DNA of 64,000 nucleotides. Origin: Natronosalvus caseinilyticus (GTDB lineage: Archaea > Halobacteriota > Halobacteria > Halobacteriales > Natrialbaceae). The position numbers were made by a program, and so were the translations under genes. The stretch is from contig NZ_CP071596.1 in NCBI RefSeq assembly GCF_017357105.1, positions 558,001-622,000 on the forward strand, read 5' to 3'. Positions within the stretch are counted from its first letter, which is position 1. Each line of letters opens with the position of its first letter. The notes beneath the pieces were generated by a model, which was given only the letters and a program-made list of their open reading frames with translations, did no database searches and was not told the origin of the DNA. Below, one piece after another: positions 16,336-25,012 of this stretch.

Positions 16336-17090
16336 TTCTTGAACAGGAGCGCGCGCACGTCGTCTTTCGTCTGCACGTCCTCGGTGGAGTCGTCGGGGAG
16401 CGTAACCCGGTAGCGATAGTCCGCAGCGGGTGATTCGTCCCACTTGTCGTCGTGGGTCTCGAGGAGGTTCATCATCTTGTTCAGCATGTCGTCGTCGTCG
16501 GCGGCGCCGCTGCTGTCGCCCGCATCCTCGTCTTCGTTTTCGTCGTCTGCGTCTCCGTCCGCCTCGTCTTCGTTCTCGCTGGTATCCTCGTCCTCGGTAT
16601 CGTCCTCGTCGTCGTCATCGTCCACGCTCTCACCGTCACCCTCGCTGGCGTCGACATCGTCTGTGTCCTCGTCGTCCCCGGTGTCGTCATCGCTCGAGTC
16701 CTCGGTTTCGGCATCTGCATCCGACTCGGGTTCCGCCGAGTCCGCATCGGTGTCGCCGTCACCCCCGTCGTCGGTAGCGCTCGTCTCCGCCTCCTCGTCG
16801 TAACTGACTTCCGCCACCTCGTCGGACCCATCAGCCTGCGAGCCCGACTCGATCGCCGACTCGACGGCCGCCACCACGTCGTCCGTCGCCGTTCGACCCG
16901 GGGTGTCGGTCTCGAAGTCGACCTCGAGACCGTCTTCACCGTCCTCGCCCGCTTCGAGATTGTCGATCAGAAACTGGATCGCGTCGCGTTCGCGCACGAA
17001 GCCGTACCTGCCGACGACGTCCTCGGAGATGGCCGCTCGCAATCGCTGGATCACCGCGTACTGTTCGTCCGTGACCTCGACTGTCTGCAT
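16329..17090 (-). CDS. Hypothetical protein with long acidic linker
   Basis: The product has 253 residues from the ATG at 17090 (MQTVEVTDEQYAVIQRLR). Two small conserved-looking ends flank a huge disordered spacer. The ends are an N-terminal helical domain (1-48, with VGRYGFVRERDAIQFLIDNL) and a C-terminal strand-rich segment (about 220-253, YRYRVTLPDDSTEDVQTKDD). The spacer (about 50-205) is almost purely Asp, Glu, Ser, Thr and Gly. I do not know its function. The N-terminal part resembles small ribbon-helix or coil modules. Convergent overlap with the DUF7344 gene is 7 nt. Confidence 0.7.
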   Translation of the reverse strand: MQTVEVTDEQYAVIQRLRAAISEDVVGRYGFVRERDAIQFLIDNLEAGEDGEDGLEVDFETDTPGRTATDDVVAAVESAIESGSQADGSDEVAEVSYDEEAETSATDDGGDGDTDADSAEPESDADAETEDSSDDDTGDDEDTDDVDASEGDGESVDDDDDEDDTEDEDTSENEDEADGDADDENEDEDAGDSSGAADDDDMLNKMMNLLETHDDKWDESPAADYRYRVTLPDDSTEDVQTKDDVRALLFKNY

Positions 17091-17257
17091 ACCTGACCGA
17101 TGTGGCGAGGGGTACATATAGGTGGGTGCGTCAGTCGGTGAGCGTTTCGAGCTGTCGGGCTGACAGGTCTGCAAAACGCCAGCTCACCAGCGCACTAACG
17201 CGCTAAATAGCCAGAACGCCAGAACACCGCGTCGGCGACTTCCGCCCCTCAAACCGC

Positions 17258-18154
17258 CTACCGCCGCTGAACCTCGTGGCGACCGAACCCGTACCGCAGA
17301 CGATTCGCGAGCCGCCTCGAGAACCGTCCCTCGTCCGCCCGCGAGCCGTACCGCTCGGCGAGCGCCGTGTAGATCAGCGGGAGAGGGACCTCCTGCTCGA
17401 GAGCCTCCTGGACGGTCCAGGTGCCCGTCGAGCCGCCCTCGATCCGGTCGGCGACGTCGCCCAGGTCGGCCCCCTCCTCGCGGAACGCCTCCTCGCAGAG
17501 TTCGAGCAGCCAGGACCGGATGACCGCGCCGTTGTTCCACACCGAGGCGACAGCCTCGAGGTCGAGGTCGAACCGGCCCTCGTGGAGCAGTTCGAAGCCC
17601 TCGCCGTAGGCCTGCATCAGCGCGTACTCGACGCCGTTGTGGACCATCTTGACGTAGTGACCCGACCCCGACGGCCCCATCCTGGCGTGGCCCGCCGGCC
17701 CCGTCGCCACGGCGTCGAACGCCGGGGCGAGTTCGTCGTAGGCCCACTCGGGGCCGCCGACCATGAGCGAGAAGCCGAGTTCGGCGCCGGCAGGGCCCCC
17801 GGAGGTGCCGCAGTCGAGGTACGCCGCCGGACAGGACTCGGCGCGCCGAAGCGTGTCGTGGAAGTTCGAGTTGCCGCCGTCGACGACCACGTCCTCGGCC
17901 TCGAGGCGGGGCTCGAGCGTCTCGAGGGTCGCGTCGACGGGTGCGCCCGCGGGAACCATTAGCCAGACTCGCTTGTCCTCGCCGAGCTGGTCACACAGGT
18001 CGTCGATCGAGTCGGCGGGGCTGGCCCCCGCGGCGGCCGCGGCATCGATCGCGTCCTCGTCGAGGTCGAAGGCGACGACGTCGTGGCCCGCGGCGAGCAC
18101 TCGGTCGACGACGATCCGGCCCATCCGTCCGAGTCCGATTACGCCCAGTTGCAT
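17258..18154 (-). CDS. gnd: 6-phosphogluconate dehydrogenase, short decarboxylating type
   Basis: The product has 298 residues, the length of the short (class III) 6PGDH family. It begins MQLGVIGLGRMG, a Rossmann GxGxxG. Asp at the end of the second strand (VVAFDLDED) suggests NAD+ rather than NADP+ preference (inference). Family signatures GGNSNFHDT (about 92-100), CGTSGGPAGAELGFSLMVGG (about 114-133) and YVKMVHNGVEYALMQAYGEG with the catalytic Lys (about 166-185) are intact. It oxidatively decarboxylates 6-phosphogluconate to ribulose 5-phosphate, the pentose-forming route known in haloarchaea. It stands alone. Confidence 0.93.
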   Translation of the reverse strand: MQLGVIGLGRMGRIVVDRVLAAGHDVVAFDLDEDAIDAAAAAGASPADSIDDLCDQLGEDKRVWLMVPAGAPVDATLETLEPRLEAEDVVVDGGNSNFHDTLRRAESCPAAYLDCGTSGGPAGAELGFSLMVGGPEWAYDELAPAFDAVATGPAGHARMGPSGSGHYVKMVHNGVEYALMQAYGEGFELLHEGRFDLDLEAVASVWNNGAVIRSWLLELCEEAFREEGADLGDVADRIEGGSTGTWTVQEALEQEVPLPLIYTALAERYGSRADEGRFSRRLANRLRYGFGRHEVQRR

Positions 18155-18235
18155 GGATAGGCGTGCGCGCAGGGGCGTGGTAGGGGTTGCGGTTTCCCGT
18201 CGAGCGTCGATACGGCTTCCGTCGCGAGCAGGGCG

Positions 18236-18850
18236 CTACGGCTTCCCGTTGCGAGCGAGGTGGATCGACATCTCCTGTTCGAAGCTCTCGGTCCCGCACA
18301 GTTCGAAACCGACGCGTTCGTAGAGCGCGATGGCCGGGCCGTTCCAGCGCTCGACGGTGAGCCAGACCCACTCGACGCCGCGTTCGGCCGCGTGTCCGAG
18401 CAGGTGCTCGAGCAACTGGGTTCCGATGCCGCCGCGCTGGTAGGCCTGCAGGACGAAGATCGCCAGTTCCCACTCGACCTCGCTCAGATCCTCGACCGTC
18501 TCCGGGTCGTCGACGTCTGGAACCAGCGTCGCGTGACCGATCACCCCTTCCTCGTGTCGCGCGACGACGTTGATCCCATCCTCGAGCAACGGCTCGAGCC
18601 ACTGGCGGATGCGGTCCTCGCCGGTCGGCGGGATACCCTGAGCGCGGTCGGCGGGGTCGAACTGCACGTACATTCGGGTGAGCGCCTCGAGCGCTCCGTC
18701 GGCCGGTTCGGGCCCGGTACCGAGGCCGAGGTCGAGTGGCCCGATCTCGATGTCTCGCCCATCCGGATCGGTGTAGGTCGTCGGCGGCGTCGAGAACGGG
18801 CCGGCCGGTTCGTCCGGGTACACTCGTCGTTGTCTCTCAGTCTTCGTCAT
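18236..18850 (-). CDS. GNAT family N-acetyltransferase
   Basis: The product has 204 residues. After an N-terminal acidic lead there is a GNAT core (about 55-198). The acetyl-CoA loop reads VLQAYQRGGIGTQLLEHLLGHA (about 132-153), and the terminal strand motif WNGPAIALYERVGFELCG (about 168-185) is typical. The acceptor substrate is unknown. It lies 2 nt downstream of the universal stress protein gene on the same strand, so the two are almost certainly co-transcribed. Confidence 0.87.
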   Translation of the reverse strand: MTKTERQRRVYPDEPAGPFSTPPTTYTDPDGRDIEIGPLDLGLGTGPEPADGALEALTRMYVQFDPADRAQGIPPTGEDRIRQWLEPLLEDGINVVARHEEGVIGHATLVPDVDDPETVEDLSEVEWELAIFVLQAYQRGGIGTQLLEHLLGHAAERGVEWVWLTVERWNGPAIALYERVGFELCGTESFEQEMSIHLARNGKP

Positions 18851-18852
18851 CG

Positions 18853-19221
18853 TTATCGAACGAGTTTGACGGTCATCGTCGCGTTCAACAGGACGAACTC
18901 GGTGATCGGCCCGAGGCGAACTTTCCCCATCGGACTCCTGGTCCCGCCGCCGATCACCAGCTGGTCGACGTCCTCGCGCTCGGCCAGGGCGACCAGCGAG
19001 CTCCCGGGATCGCCCTCGAGCGTCCGGATTTCGGCGTCGATCCCGGCCGCCACGAGTCGTTCCTGGGCCAGCTCGTGCATCTCCTCGACCGTTCGGTCCG
19101 CCTCCGGCTTGTCGAGGACGGCGACGAGCAGGTCGTCGCCCACCTCGGTGACGCGCTCGATCGTCGTCTCGAGCGTCTTCACCGACTCGTCGCTTCCGTC
19201 GAGTCCCAGCAGGACGTGCAT
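18853..19221 (-). CDS. Universal stress protein (UspA family)
   Basis: The product has 122 residues and a single Usp domain. It starts MHVLLGLDGSDESVKTLE, with the nucleotide-contacting Asp, and ends with GGGTRSPMGKVRLGPITEFVLLNA, which fits the G-2X-G-9X-G-S/T ATP-binding pattern of UspA proteins (final Thr/Ser position slightly altered). It is first in a two-gene operon with the GNAT acetyltransferase 2 nt downstream. A role in stress survival is known for the family; the pairing may indicate acetylation control (inference). Confidence 0.88.
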   Translation of the reverse strand: MHVLLGLDGSDESVKTLETTIERVTEVGDDLLVAVLDKPEADRTVEEMHELAQERLVAAGIDAEIRTLEGDPGSSLVALAEREDVDQLVIGGGTRSPMGKVRLGPITEFVLLNATMTVKLVR

Positions 19222-19288
19222 GCGTTCGTGTGCGACGCCCCGGTGGAAAACCGTTGCGCCGGTTCCGTCGGTTTCGCCGCAGATCCCG

Positions 19289-19852
19289 TCAGCGCGAGGG
19301 GTGTTCGCGCTCGTCGGAAGCCCATCCGAGCCAGTCCGTCACGAGGTCGAGTCCCGGATAGCCGTCCGCGCGCCAGACGACCAGGGCCGCCGCAGCGAGC
19401 ACGAACTCGAGCAGGAAGTAGGGGTCGCCCAGGGAGCTGGAAAACAGCTCGAGGATGCTCGGTGGGCCCTCCTCGTATGGCTCGACCGGGACGACCGGCC
19501 ACAACAGATACCCGAATGCTTCGGCGCCCCAGAGCGCTGGCACGGTGTCGGCGAGGAGGTGTGAAAACGCGCCGATAGCGAAGGCGACCGCGTAGGTCGG
19601 ACGGTCGTACCGGCTCGCAATGGCGAAGACGGCGAGCGAAACCGGGAGCACGAACAGCAGGGAGTGTGCCAGCGATCGGCCCGTCGGAAGCATCGTCGCG
19701 TACCAGGCGAGCGGTTTGTCGATCAGGTCGGGAAACTGGCTGCCGACGAGGACGCAGACGACCGCCACCGCGCTCGGGACCCGCGCCGGGTGACGGCGCG
19801 TCCAGAGCGAGTACAGGAGGTAAGCGAGGGCGGCGTGTCCGAGTGGCCACAT
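19289..19852 (-). CDS. Membrane-bound metal-dependent hydrolase-like protein (DUF457/YdjM type)
   Basis: The product has 187 residues and four or five membrane segments. The N-terminus MWPLGHAALAYLLYSL and the segments VGSQFPDLIDKPLAW, GRSLAHSLLF and AFSHLLADTVPALW hold the conserved His and Asp residues (GHxxxxY, PDxxD, HSxxF, HxxxD) of the YdjM/DUF457 family. This group is annotated as membrane-bound hydrolases with a probable metal site facing the membrane. The biological substrate is not known. It is divergent from the phosphoesterase gene. Confidence 0.83.
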   Translation of the reverse strand: MWPLGHAALAYLLYSLWTRRHPARVPSAVAVVCVLVGSQFPDLIDKPLAWYATMLPTGRSLAHSLLFVLPVSLAVFAIASRYDRPTYAVAFAIGAFSHLLADTVPALWGAEAFGYLLWPVVPVEPYEEGPPSILELFSSSLGDPYFLLEFVLAAAALVVWRADGYPGLDLVTDWLGWASDEREHPSR

Positions 19853-19956
19853 GCGTACTGTCTCGTCCGAAGATGGGGACGAGTATAAACGATGCGACTG
19901 CAGGCGTCCGGTCGATGTCGAAACAGTGGTACTCCCTCGCGGCCTACCGTGTCCCG

Positions 19957-20472
19957 ATGCTCGCTATCTTCTCCGACACGCACAGCACCGGCGGTCACAA
20001 CCTCGAGGGCGCGGCGCTCGAGGCCGCCCGCGAGGCCGACGCCGTGATCCACGCCGGCGACTTCACCAACGTTGGGGTTCTCGAGGCGTTTCGCTCGCTC
20101 TGCCCCGTCTTCTATCCCGTCCACGGCAACGCCGACGACGCGACCGTCACCGAACAGCTACCGCCCGTTCGAATCGTCGACTGTGAAGGAATCCGGATCG
20201 CGGTCACGCACCGACGCGACGGCGGCGACGTCGGCCTGGCGATGTTCGGCCGCTCACGCGAGGCGGACGTCGTCGTCTCGGGACACACCCACCGCCCGTC
20301 GGTGGTCGACGCGGAGGGCGTCCTGTTGCTCAATCCCGGAAGCCACGCTCAGCCACGCGGAAACCGGCCGGGGTTCGCGACGCTCGAGCGAGACGAGGAC
20401 GAGACGGTTCGTGGCGAACTTCGAGAGCCGGATGGTACGTTACTCGAGTCGTTCGCGCTCGAGTCGGAGTGA
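19957..20472 (+). CDS. Metallophosphoesterase, YfcE/MJ0936 type
   Basis: The product has 171 residues. All five metal-site motifs are present: FSDTHS (5-10), HAGDF, VHGNADD, VTHRRDGGD (degenerate GH motif) and SGHTHRPSV. Members of this short class hydrolyse phosphodiesters with two divalent metals; physiological substrates are mostly unassigned. ATG 19957 starts two residues before the first strand. An upstream in-frame ATG at 19915 would add 14 residues. Confidence 0.9.
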   Translation: MLAIFSDTHSTGGHNLEGAALEAAREADAVIHAGDFTNVGVLEAFRSLCPVFYPVHGNADDATVTEQLPPVRIVDCEGIRIAVTHRRDGGDVGLAMFGRSREADVVVSGHTHRPSVVDAEGVLLLNPGSHAQPRGNRPGFATLERDEDETVRGELREPDGTLLESFALESE

Positions 20473-20710
20473 GCGAGAGCGGGGCAAGAGTGTAAACGAA
20501 ACCAGGAGTGCGAACGGAAAGGAGTCGTAGCGGGGACGAGAGGGAGATGGGAACGGAAGCGAAGGAAGGAGCGGGACCAGGAACTGAGGAGGACGCGACG
20601 TACGTGAGAAAATCCAAACGACCACGGGGGAGGGCACGCGACTGTGAACGAACGGCGGTTCGGGCGACCGCCGAAGCATCAGAGGGGACGAGTAGGGCCG
20701 ACCGTGAGTG

Positions 20711-20734
20711 GTCGGTCGGTCGATCGGTCGGTCA
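20711..20734. repeat. Tandem tetranucleotide run (GTCG/CGGT)
   Basis: The sequence consists of five to six near-perfect GTCG units interrupted once by CGATCG. It lies outside genes. Such runs can vary in copy number by slippage; nothing else points to a function. Confidence 0.6.
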
Positions 20735-20879
20735 ATTGTGACTTCCGCGCTGGGGGAGAGCGCTAGGTCGGCCCCGGACGGTGGGTGGACTGTACCGGTC
20801 GCACCAGTGGATGTCACGGGAACGTGTGCGACCGAAGTCCATCATCACCTACGTGTCGGGTATAAAAAGACTCACCGCA

Positions 20880-20901
20880 AGCTAAAAAATCGATTTTAGC
20901 T
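20880..20901. repeat. Inverted repeat, possible terminator or RNA hairpin
   Basis: Arms AGCTAAAA and TTTTAGCT (8 bp, perfect) flank a 6-nt centre AATCGA. It lies 13 nt behind a TATA-like TATAAAA and 105 nt before the ATG of the 43-residue membrane protein. It could be a leader hairpin, an operator or the end of an unseen transcript. Confidence 0.35.
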
Positions 20902-21006
20902 ATCCGGTTTCCAGCCCCAAAGCCAGTTCTCGGCCTACAGGTCCTCGAGTCTCACCGTCCTCGAGGCGTCGAAACGGTTTTGCGACCGCCCGTGTAACCA
21001 CGACGT

Positions 21007-21138
21007 ATGTTCGACCTCATCCCCGACGATCCGGTCATCATCGCGATGGTAGTCATTTTGCTGTCGCTCATCTTCTTTCTCTACCTCCTGCTTCGCCGGA
21101 CCGTCCTCGAGTTTCGAGATGGGATGGAGCGTCGGTAG
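21007..21138 (+). CDS. 43-residue single-span membrane protein
   Basis: This short frame reads MFDLIPDDPVIIAMVVILLS and continues to LLRRTVLEFRDGMERR. It has one hydrophobic segment of about 20 residues (about 11-30) followed by a basic cytoplasmic tail, the positive-inside arrangement of a small membrane protein. Tiny proteins of this form, with a DPV motif, one helix and RRT, occur in many haloarchaea as conserved unknown families. Codon use matches neighbouring genes. Function is unknown. Confidence 0.65.
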   Translation: MFDLIPDDPVIIAMVVILLSLIFFLYLLLRRTVLEFRDGMERR

Positions 21139-21265
21139 CGCCGTTTCTCCCGACTGACTGGCGTCGGGAGCTGATTCACCCGGGAGATGAAACCGCGGAG
21201 CGACTGGTGCTCGAGAGTCGAAAATCGATGAGTGACACCAGTATCGACGGATGGGTGAACACGAC

Positions 21266-22282
21266 CTAGACGAGCGCCCCGGCAACCTGTTCGACCGCTC
21301 GCTCGACGTCCTCGCGCGAGACGTCTCGATGGGTACAGCACCGAATCGTCGTCGGCCCGAACGCGGTCGCCAGCACGTCGTGCTCGCGCAGGCGCTCGAG
21401 GACGCTCTCGACGTCCAGTCCCGTCCCGGTGACGTCGACGACGACGATATTGGTCTCCGGTTCGGGCGCCGACAGGCCCGCAACGTCGTCCAGCCCCGAC
21501 GCCAGGAGGCGGGCGTTGTCGTGGTCGGCCTCGAGGTCGTCGACGTTCTCGAGGGCCTGCAGGCCGGGATCCGCGATGATTCCGGCCTGGCGCATTCCGC
21601 CGCCGAAGAGTTTTCGCGTTCGGCGCGCGCGCTCGACGAAGTCGGCGTCGCCGGCGAGCATCGAGCCGACGGGGGCGCCGAGCCCCTTGGAGAGACAGAA
21701 CATCACGGAGTCGACGTGCCGAGTGACGTCGGTGACGTCGACGTCGAGGGCCGTCGCAGCGTTGAACACGCGCGCGCCGTCGAGGTGAACCGCGACGTCG
21801 CGCTCGCGGGCGGCCTCGGCAGCCTCGGCGATCCGGACCGGTTCGATGGCCAGTCCCCCGCGCGCGTTGTGGGTGTTCTCGAGGCAGAGTAGCCCGGTTC
21901 CGGGGCGATGGAGGTCCTCCGCGACGTAGCCCGCCTCGACCTGGTCGGCTGAGGGAACGCCGCGCTCGCCGTCGACCATCCGCACCTGGACGGCGGCGTG
22001 CTGGGCCATCCCGCCGAGTTCCCACTTGACGACGTGGCTCTCCCGGTCGGCGAGTACCTCCTGGCCACGCTCGGTGTGTTCGCGGACGGCAATCTGGTTG
22101 CCCATCGTCCCCGTCGGCACGTAGAGGGCCGCCTCCTTGCCAACGAGGTCGGCGGCGCGCTCCTCGAGTTCGTTCACCGTGGGGTCTTCGCCGTAGACGT
22201 CGTCGCCGACGTCGGCGTCGCGGGCGGCGTCGCGCATCGCGTCGTCGGGTTTCGTGACCGTGTCCGAGCGCAGATCGATCAT
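21266..22282 (-). CDS. ltaE: Low-specificity L-threonine aldolase
   Basis: This is a 338-residue fold-type I PLP enzyme from the ATG at 22282. It begins MIDLRSDTVTKPDDAMRDA and has GDDVYGEDPTVNELE, LCLENTHNARGG, the cofactor Asp in VHLDGARVFN and the PLP lysine in SKGLGAPVGSML (Lys199), all hallmarks of threonine aldolase. It cleaves L-threonine or allo-threonine to glycine and acetaldehyde. It is divergent from the aminopeptidase gene 184 bp away. Confidence 0.92.
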   Translation of the reverse strand: MIDLRSDTVTKPDDAMRDAARDADVGDDVYGEDPTVNELEERAADLVGKEAALYVPTGTMGNQIAVREHTERGQEVLADRESHVVKWELGGMAQHAAVQVRMVDGERGVPSADQVEAGYVAEDLHRPGTGLLCLENTHNARGGLAIEPVRIAEAAEAARERDVAVHLDGARVFNAATALDVDVTDVTRHVDSVMFCLSKGLGAPVGSMLAGDADFVERARRTRKLFGGGMRQAGIIADPGLQALENVDDLEADHDNARLLASGLDDVAGLSAPEPETNIVVVDVTGTGLDVESVLERLREHDVLATAFGPTTIRCCTHRDVSREDVERAVEQVAGALV

Positions 22283-22466
22283 GGTAGGTATCCGTTTCGT
22301 CTCGCCGAAGAAATAGGCGACGCTCCCGGTCGGTGCCGGGTGAACGCGTCGCGACCCATCGGTTTCGGCTGCCCGCACCTCGAGTGGCGTCTCGCTGGTT
22401 CGGTTGCCAGTATCTCGAGTGGACCGGAACGAAAGGATATTCGACTTCTAATCGAAATAGCCGAGC

Positions 22467-23585
22467 ATGGATCCGCGAATCCGCGAGCACGCACAGATCA
22501 TCGCCGACCACTCCGTGGACCTCCAGCCCGGCGACAACGTCGTCATCGACGCCCACCCCGTCGCGGAGGACCTGGTCGTCGCCCTCCACGAGGTCGTCGG
22601 CGACGCCGGCGCGAACCCCCTCACGACGAGCAAGCGGGCGGGCAAACGTCAGCACCGGGCGTTCCTTCGCGCGGCGGCAGACGGCGACGGTGACGGTGAC
22701 GACCTCGAGTTCGACACCCCATCACACGAACTCGCGCTGATCGAGAACACGGACGTCTACATCGCGATCCGCGCGGGCGACAACGCAACCGAGACCAGCG
22801 ACGTCGATCCCGAGGTCAGCGCGGCCTACACACAGGCCTACCGCCCCGTCCAGGACGAGCGCCTCTCGAAGCGCTGGTGTCTCACACAGTTCCCCGCGCC
22901 CGCGAACGCACAACTGGCCGAGATGTCCCGCGACGGCTACGAGAACTTCGTCTGGGACGCCGTCAACAAGGACTGGGACGCCGTGCGCGAACACCAGCAA
23001 CAGATGGTCGAGATCCTCGACCCCGCCGAAGAGGTACACATCGTCAGCGGCGACACGACGGACGTAACGATGTCAGTCGCCGGGAACACGACGCTCAACG
23101 ACTACGGCGAGCACAACCTCCCCGGCGGCGAGGTGTTCACCGCACCCGTCCCCGACAGCGTCGAGGGCGAGGTGCTCTTCGACATGCCGCTGTATCACCA
23201 GGGACGGGAGATCACCGACGCGTACCTCGAGTTCGAGGGCGGCGAGGTCGTCTCCCACGCGGCCGAGAAGAACGAGGACCTGCTGACGGAAGTGCTCGAG
23301 ACGGACGACGGTGCTCGCCGACTGGGTGAACTCGGCATCGGCATGAATCGCGACATCGATCGCTTCACCTACAACATGCTGTTCGACGAGAAGATGGGCG
23401 ATACGGTTCACATGGCGGTCGGTCGCGCCTACGACGAGACCGTCGGCGAGGGTAATGAGGCGAACGACTCCGCGGTCCACGTCGACATGATCGTCGACAT
23501 GAGCGAGGAGTCGTTCATCGAGTTGGATGGCGACGTCGTACAGCGAAACGGGACGTTCGTGTTCGAGGACGGCTTCGAGGCGTGA
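22467..23585 (+). CDS. Aminopeptidase, M29 family
   Basis: The product has 372 residues. The M29 pattern is clear: N-terminal QPGDNVVIDAHPVAEDLVVAL, the metal-ligand region LGELGIGMNRDIDRF, then DEKMGDTVHMAVGRAYDET and the final DSAVHVDMIVDM. The His, Glu and Asp residues in these blocks match the two-metal site of thermophilic aminopeptidases such as AmpS. It removes N-terminal residues from peptides in the cytoplasm. A short Asp-rich insert (DGDGDGDD, about 72-79) is haloarchaeal in style. It stands alone. Confidence 0.92.
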   Translation: MDPRIREHAQIIADHSVDLQPGDNVVIDAHPVAEDLVVALHEVVGDAGANPLTTSKRAGKRQHRAFLRAAADGDGDGDDLEFDTPSHELALIENTDVYIAIRAGDNATETSDVDPEVSAAYTQAYRPVQDERLSKRWCLTQFPAPANAQLAEMSRDGYENFVWDAVNKDWDAVREHQQQMVEILDPAEEVHIVSGDTTDVTMSVAGNTTLNDYGEHNLPGGEVFTAPVPDSVEGEVLFDMPLYHQGREITDAYLEFEGGEVVSHAAEKNEDLLTEVLETDDGARRLGELGIGMNRDIDRFTYNMLFDEKMGDTVHMAVGRAYDETVGEGNEANDSAVHVDMIVDMSEESFIELDGDVVQRNGTFVFEDGFEA

Positions 23586-23599
23586 GCTGAAACGTTTTG

Positions 23600-23665
23600 G
23601 TCCATCTTTTGTGAGCGAGTCACGAAGTGACGTGCGTCGCAGGAGCGACGAGCGAGACGACCAAT
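23600..23665. terminator. Adjacent small hairpins between convergent genes
   Basis: Between the convergent aminopeptidase and MOT1 permease genes, GTCACGAAGTGAC and GTCGCAGGAGCGAC form two consecutive short hairpins. There is no long T-tract, so a terminator role is only suggested by the position between two stops. Confidence 0.3.
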
Positions 23666-24756
23666 CAGCGTTCGCTCGAGATGCGTCGATAGGCCAGGTG
23701 AACGACGATTCCGACGACGAACGCGAGTCCGATGTTCGTCGCCAGCGCCAGAAGCCCAATCCCGACCGACAGCGGGAGGTGTTCGGACTGGCGAACGCTC
23801 GAGCCCAGCGTGACGGCGACGACGACCAGCAAGACCCCGAGAATCGCGAGCGGAAACGCCTCGAGCAGGGTCGCCGAGGCGAAGACGGCGGCGCCGAGGT
23901 AGAACCCGCCCAGGATGACGTTCGCACCGCCAGATCGCGCGCCGAACGTGTACTTTCCGGCGACGCCGTCACAGCCGTGGCACATCGGGATGCCGCCCGC
24001 CGGAATCGCGAGGAGGTTCGTCGCTCCCATGCTCGTCGCCAGTTCGTCCGGCGAAACCGTCTCGTCGAAGAGGTCGGCGACGAGCAGCGAGGTCGCCAGC
24101 GCCGCGTTGCCGATGGTCATCGCGAGCTGGGCGAACGCCCCGTCGACCGCGGCTCTCGAGACCGACTGGCCGAGCGGCGGGACGGGCGGTGGGCCGGGCC
24201 ATCGGGGCGAGGGCACGCCGGCAACGACGAGGGCCACTCCCAGTCCAACGATCAGCACCACGAGTGCGCTGGATCGTCTGTATCCGAGCACGACGGCCGT
24301 CGCGACGATCGCCACGCCGACGCCGGCGAAGACGACGTCCTCGAGCGCGAGGTGAACGCCGGTCTCCAGGAGGAGCAACCCGACCGCGAACTGGACCCCG
24401 CGGATGACTGGTTCGCCGATCCACCGCTCGACGCTCGCCAGCGTCCCGGTGACGCCGATAGCGAGCAGGACGACGCCGAGAAGCAATCCCGCGAGGGCGA
24501 GCTCGCCGTAGGTCATCGCGCCCGCGATTGCGAGGGCCGCGAGCGCCTTCATCGGTTCGACGGAGATCGGGAGTCCGTACCTCAGCCCCCAGACGATCTG
24601 GAAGACGCCGAAGGCGACCAGGACGTGTGGCAACGAGATCGACGTGACGAGCGCCAGCGCGACGACCAGCGGGAGGACCGTAATCGAATCTCCTATCGCT
24701 CCCGTTACCTCGTTCGACGTGAACTCGAGGTGACTCGAGCGGACGCCTGGCGCCAT
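23665..24756 (-). CDS. MOT1-type molybdate/sulfate permease
   Basis: This is a 363-residue membrane protein with about ten helices. The signature PMCHGCDGVAGKYTFGARSG (about 254-273) is that of the MOT1 branch of the SulP superfamily, and the N-terminal FTSNEVTGAIGDSITVLPLV and VEPMKALAALA segments fit as well. MOT1 proteins take up molybdate at low concentration; sulfate is the alternative. A TATA element, ATATATAAAA on the minus strand at 24781-24790, lies 25-34 nt upstream of the ATG, consistent with a leaderless transcript. No molybdenum cofactor gene is adjacent. Confidence 0.87.
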   Translation of the reverse strand: MAPGVRSSHLEFTSNEVTGAIGDSITVLPLVVALALVTSISLPHVLVAFGVFQIVWGLRYGLPISVEPMKALAALAIAGAMTYGELALAGLLLGVVLLAIGVTGTLASVERWIGEPVIRGVQFAVGLLLLETGVHLALEDVVFAGVGVAIVATAVVLGYRRSSALVVLIVGLGVALVVAGVPSPRWPGPPPVPPLGQSVSRAAVDGAFAQLAMTIGNAALATSLLVADLFDETVSPDELATSMGATNLLAIPAGGIPMCHGCDGVAGKYTFGARSGGANVILGGFYLGAAVFASATLLEAFPLAILGVLLVVVAVTLGSSVRQSEHLPLSVGIGLLALATNIGLAFVVGIVVHLAYRRISSER

Positions 24757-24780
24757 TCTCAGACCGTAAGTACGCAGCGT

Positions 24781-24790
24781 TTTTATATAT
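24781..24790 (-). promoter_or_regulatory. TATA box of the MOT1 permease gene
   Basis: ATATATAAAA on the minus strand lies 25-34 nt upstream of the permease ATG at 24756, at the position expected for a leaderless promoter. Confidence 0.5.
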
Positions 24791-25012
24791 GTCTAGAAAT
24801 CGAACACGATAGTATTGGCTGCCGAAGGTAACTATAATTGGTTATCTCGCCTCTCCGATCCGTGGTCCTACTGGTCAGCAATGTTGTGCCGAAGCTGACG
24901 CCAGTGTCGGTGTGATTCCGGAGACAGTCAGTCGTCGATCGAGACCACGTTAATCTGTGTATCGCGGTCACAGATACGGTCGCCAATCGTGGTTCGATAG
25001 GACGGCCGATCG

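Larger units (their letters stand above)
20473..21006. other. Intergenic region without recognised gene
   Basis: These 534 bp carry no frame I can support. The first 250 bp are purine-rich on the plus strand. It contains a GTCG-type tandem tetranucleotide run at 20711-20734, a TATA-like TATAAAA at 20861-20867 and a strong inverted repeat at 20880-20901. The last 120 bp may be the leader of the small membrane protein gene at 21007. Confidence 0.5.

Noticed and set aside
20508..20741. 77-codon frame in the gene-free region after the phosphoesterase
   Set aside because: Its composition is driven by purine-rich and GTCG repeat DNA; there is no ribosome site, promoter or recognisable motif.
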